Source of the DNA: CAWUEZ02 sp963921355
GTDB taxonomy: Bacteria; Pseudomonadota; Alphaproteobacteria; Thalassobaculales; Thalassobaculaceae
Assembly: GCA_963921355.3 (NCBI GenBank)
Contig: OZ001190.1
Coordinates: 1,860,001 to 1,924,000, forward strand
Reading direction: 5' to 3'
DNA length: 64,000 bases
Under the pieces are notes generated by a model. The model saw nothing but the letters and a program-made list of their open reading frames with translations. It made no database searches and was not told the DNA's origin. The position numbers and the translations under genes were made by a program. Shown here in pieces: positions 62,808 to 64,000 of this stretch (position 1 is its first letter; every line of letters starts with the position of its first letter).

Positions 62808-64000
62808 CTATTCTGCGGCGACGACCCGCTGGACCTTGGCCGGCTCGGCCGCATTCCCGACTGCTGACAGGGCGTCGGCCAATTGCCCCCAGTTGATCGG
62901 CTTGGTCACATACCCTGAAAAGCCCATCGCCTTGTATTCGTTGATCCGGTCGACCATCGCGTCCGCCGTGAAGGCGACGATGTTGCGGACCTTCTCCGGC
63001 GCGGTTGCGCGGAGTTCCGCCAGCACGGCGGGTCCGTCCAGTTTCGGCATTCGAATGTCCATGAGGACGGCGTCATAGTCGGAGGCGAGGATCTTGCTCA
63101 GAGCTTCCTGGCCGTCGCGCGCGATGTCGAGGTGATGCAGTCCTCGGGCATTGAGAATGTCGACGACGAGGCGGCGGTTCATGTCGTTGTCGTCGACGAT
63201 CAGGAGACGGATGTCTGGATCGATCTCGACGCTCGGGTCCGCCGCCCGGACCGTCCGGCTCGCCATGCCCTGGTGAAGCCCCAGGGGCAGCGTCAGCGTG
63301 AACGTGGAGCCAATGCCGACTTCGCTGACGGCGGTGATTTCTCCGCCCATCGTTTTGGCAAGACGCCGACAGATCGCCAGGCCCAGGCCTGTCCCGTCCG
63401 TGGGCCGGTCTCGACTCTGGTCGACCTGGGCGAACGGGTCGAAAATCGCTTCGATCTCCTCCGCCGGAATTCCGACGCCGGTATCCCGGACGACGGCCGT
63501 GAACGTGGCTCCAGTGGCGATCTTCGCCGGATCCACGGTCAGCGCCACATGCACCGAACCCTTTTGCGTGAACTTGACAGCGTTGCCGACCAGGTTGAGC
63601 AGGATCTGCTTCAGGCGCACCGCATCGCCGATGACGGTCGGCCGCGGACCGGGGCCGGTGACGGTGAGTGAAAGGCCGATTCCTTTCGTCTGGGCGACAC
63701 CCGAGAACAGCGACTCGATGCCCTCGGTAACATGGTCGAGTTCGATCGGTTCCTCCTGAAAGGTCAGGAGGCCGGCTTCCAGCTTCGAGAGGTCCAGCAC
63801 GTCGTTCAGAATGTCCAGAAGGTGGATGCCGCTGCGCTTCAGCGTCTGCACGTGGCGCTGCTGCTCGGGCGTCAGTTGGGCCTGGGATAACAGGTCCCCA
63901 ACCGCCAGCATTCCGGTGAGGGGTGTGCGGATTTCGTGGCTCATGTTGGCGAGAAACGCCGACTTAAGCTCGGAGAGCTGCTCGGCGTGCTCCCGCGCTT
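62808..64000 (-). CDS. Hybrid sensor histidine kinase/response regulator (3' part)
   Basis: The frame is still open at the right edge (upstream residues read AREHAEQLSELKSAFLAN), so the sensor part lies outside. Within the window: phospho-acceptor His in MSHEIRTPLTGML, N box ILLNLVGNAVKFTQKG, G1 DTGVGIPAEEIEAIFDPFAQ, G2 GTGLGLAICRRLAKTMGG, a ~30-residue linker, then a receiver domain starting LLIVDDNDMNRRLVV with the phosphorylated Asp in DAVLMDIRMPKLDG and the conserved Lys in GYVTKPINW. All motifs are intact, in contrast to the broken kinase 0.8 kb away. Confidence 0.93.
   Translation of the reverse strand, partial: AREHAEQLSELKSAFLANMSHEIRTPLTGMLAVGDLLSQAQLTPEQQRHVQTLKRSGIHLLDILNDVLDLSKLEAGLLTFQEEPIELDHVTEGIESLFSGVAQTKGIGLSLTVTGPGPRPTVIGDAVRLKQILLNLVGNAVKFTQKGSVHVALTVDPAKIATGATFTAVVRDTGVGIPAEEIEAIFDPFAQVDQSRDRPTDGTGLGLAICRRLAKTMGGEITAVSEVGIGSTFTLTLPLGLHQGMASRTVRAADPSVEIDPDIRLLIVDDNDMNRRLVVDILNARGLHHLDIARDGQEALSKILASDYDAVLMDIRMPKLDGPAVLAELRATAPEKVRNIVAFTADAMVDRINEYKAMGFSGYVTKPINWGQLADALSAVGNAAEPAKVQRVVAAE

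Noticed and set aside
62546..62854. Open frame running antisense through the tRNA gene
   Set aside because: The peptide WARQDSNLRQHRYERR is the well-known false translation of tRNA antisense sequence; the YHS gene starts at 62545.

Overview
The window is 64 kb of GC-rich, densely packed bacterial chromosome. The gene families and gene order point to an alphaproteobacterium, most likely a Rhodospirillales-type organism. Alphaproteobacterial markers include TrcR (DUF1013), an RcdA-like DUF1465 protein, DUF1192 and DUF4164 proteins, and the zapA / 6S RNA / 5-formyl-THF cyclo-ligase order. A bchE-bchJ pair (anaerobic cyclase and vinyl reductase of bacteriochlorophyll synthesis) behind an FNR-type promoter suggests an anoxygenic phototroph or a descendant of one. 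No phage, complete insertion sequence, CRISPR array or recognisable defence island is present.

Layout. 1-6.9 kb: propionate metabolism (methylmalonyl-CoA mutase, its chaperone MeaB, an acyl-CoA synthetase, propionyl-CoA synthetase PrpE, an SDR). 6.9-13.2 kb: a 123-bp palindromic element, an acetyltransferase, TrcR, DUF1192, a metY operon (sulfhydrylase, hydrolase, thioesterase), a small heat-shock gene with a ROSE-like leader, the RcdA-like gene and rpmE. 13.3-17.1 kb: a non-flagellar MotA/MotB-like stator pair with long coiled coils plus a Pro-rich OmpA-like protein. 17.2-21.1 kb: suhB, efp, bchJ, bchE. 21.3-26.4 kb: a small unknown gene, then tkt-gap-fba-thiE. 26.7-28.9 kb: DUF4164, zapA, 6S RNA, cyclo-ligase, YmdB-like phosphoesterase. 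29-45 kb: one long plus-strand run of yebC, ruvCAB, the complete ybgC-tolQRAB-pal-cpoB envelope system, tilS, ftsH, folP, glmM, thiD. 45-56.5 kb: a more accessory region with an FNR-controlled small gene, a cupin protein, a MocR regulator divergent from a threonine-dehydratase-like/AlaX pair, two tandem PhzF genes, a GNAT, an MFS transporter, OsmC, and a TtuC/threonine-synthase-like/MaoC operon. 56.5-64 kb: dnaG, rpoD, a histidine kinase broken by an amber codon, a YHS-domain protein, a CAT tRNA and the 3' part of a hybrid histidine kinase.

Most notable observations. (1) A family of MITE-like elements sits at CTAG, and in three of three cases its end forms the amber stop codon of the neighbouring gene. 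Two 53-nt units of the family fold alike and differ by five compensatory base-pair changes. (2) Two FNR/FixK boxes lie exactly 22 nt upstream of a -10 hexamer. One drives bchE; the other drives an unknown small gene whose predicted transcript begins at its ATG. (3) BchE has lost the first cysteine of its radical-SAM cluster motif (Tyr204). (4) A histidine kinase carries an in-frame amber codon between its G1 and F boxes, and an MFS transporter carries a frameshift in its His-rich tail. (5) The MotAB-like locus resembles the ZorAB motor of Zorya defence but lacks the effector genes.
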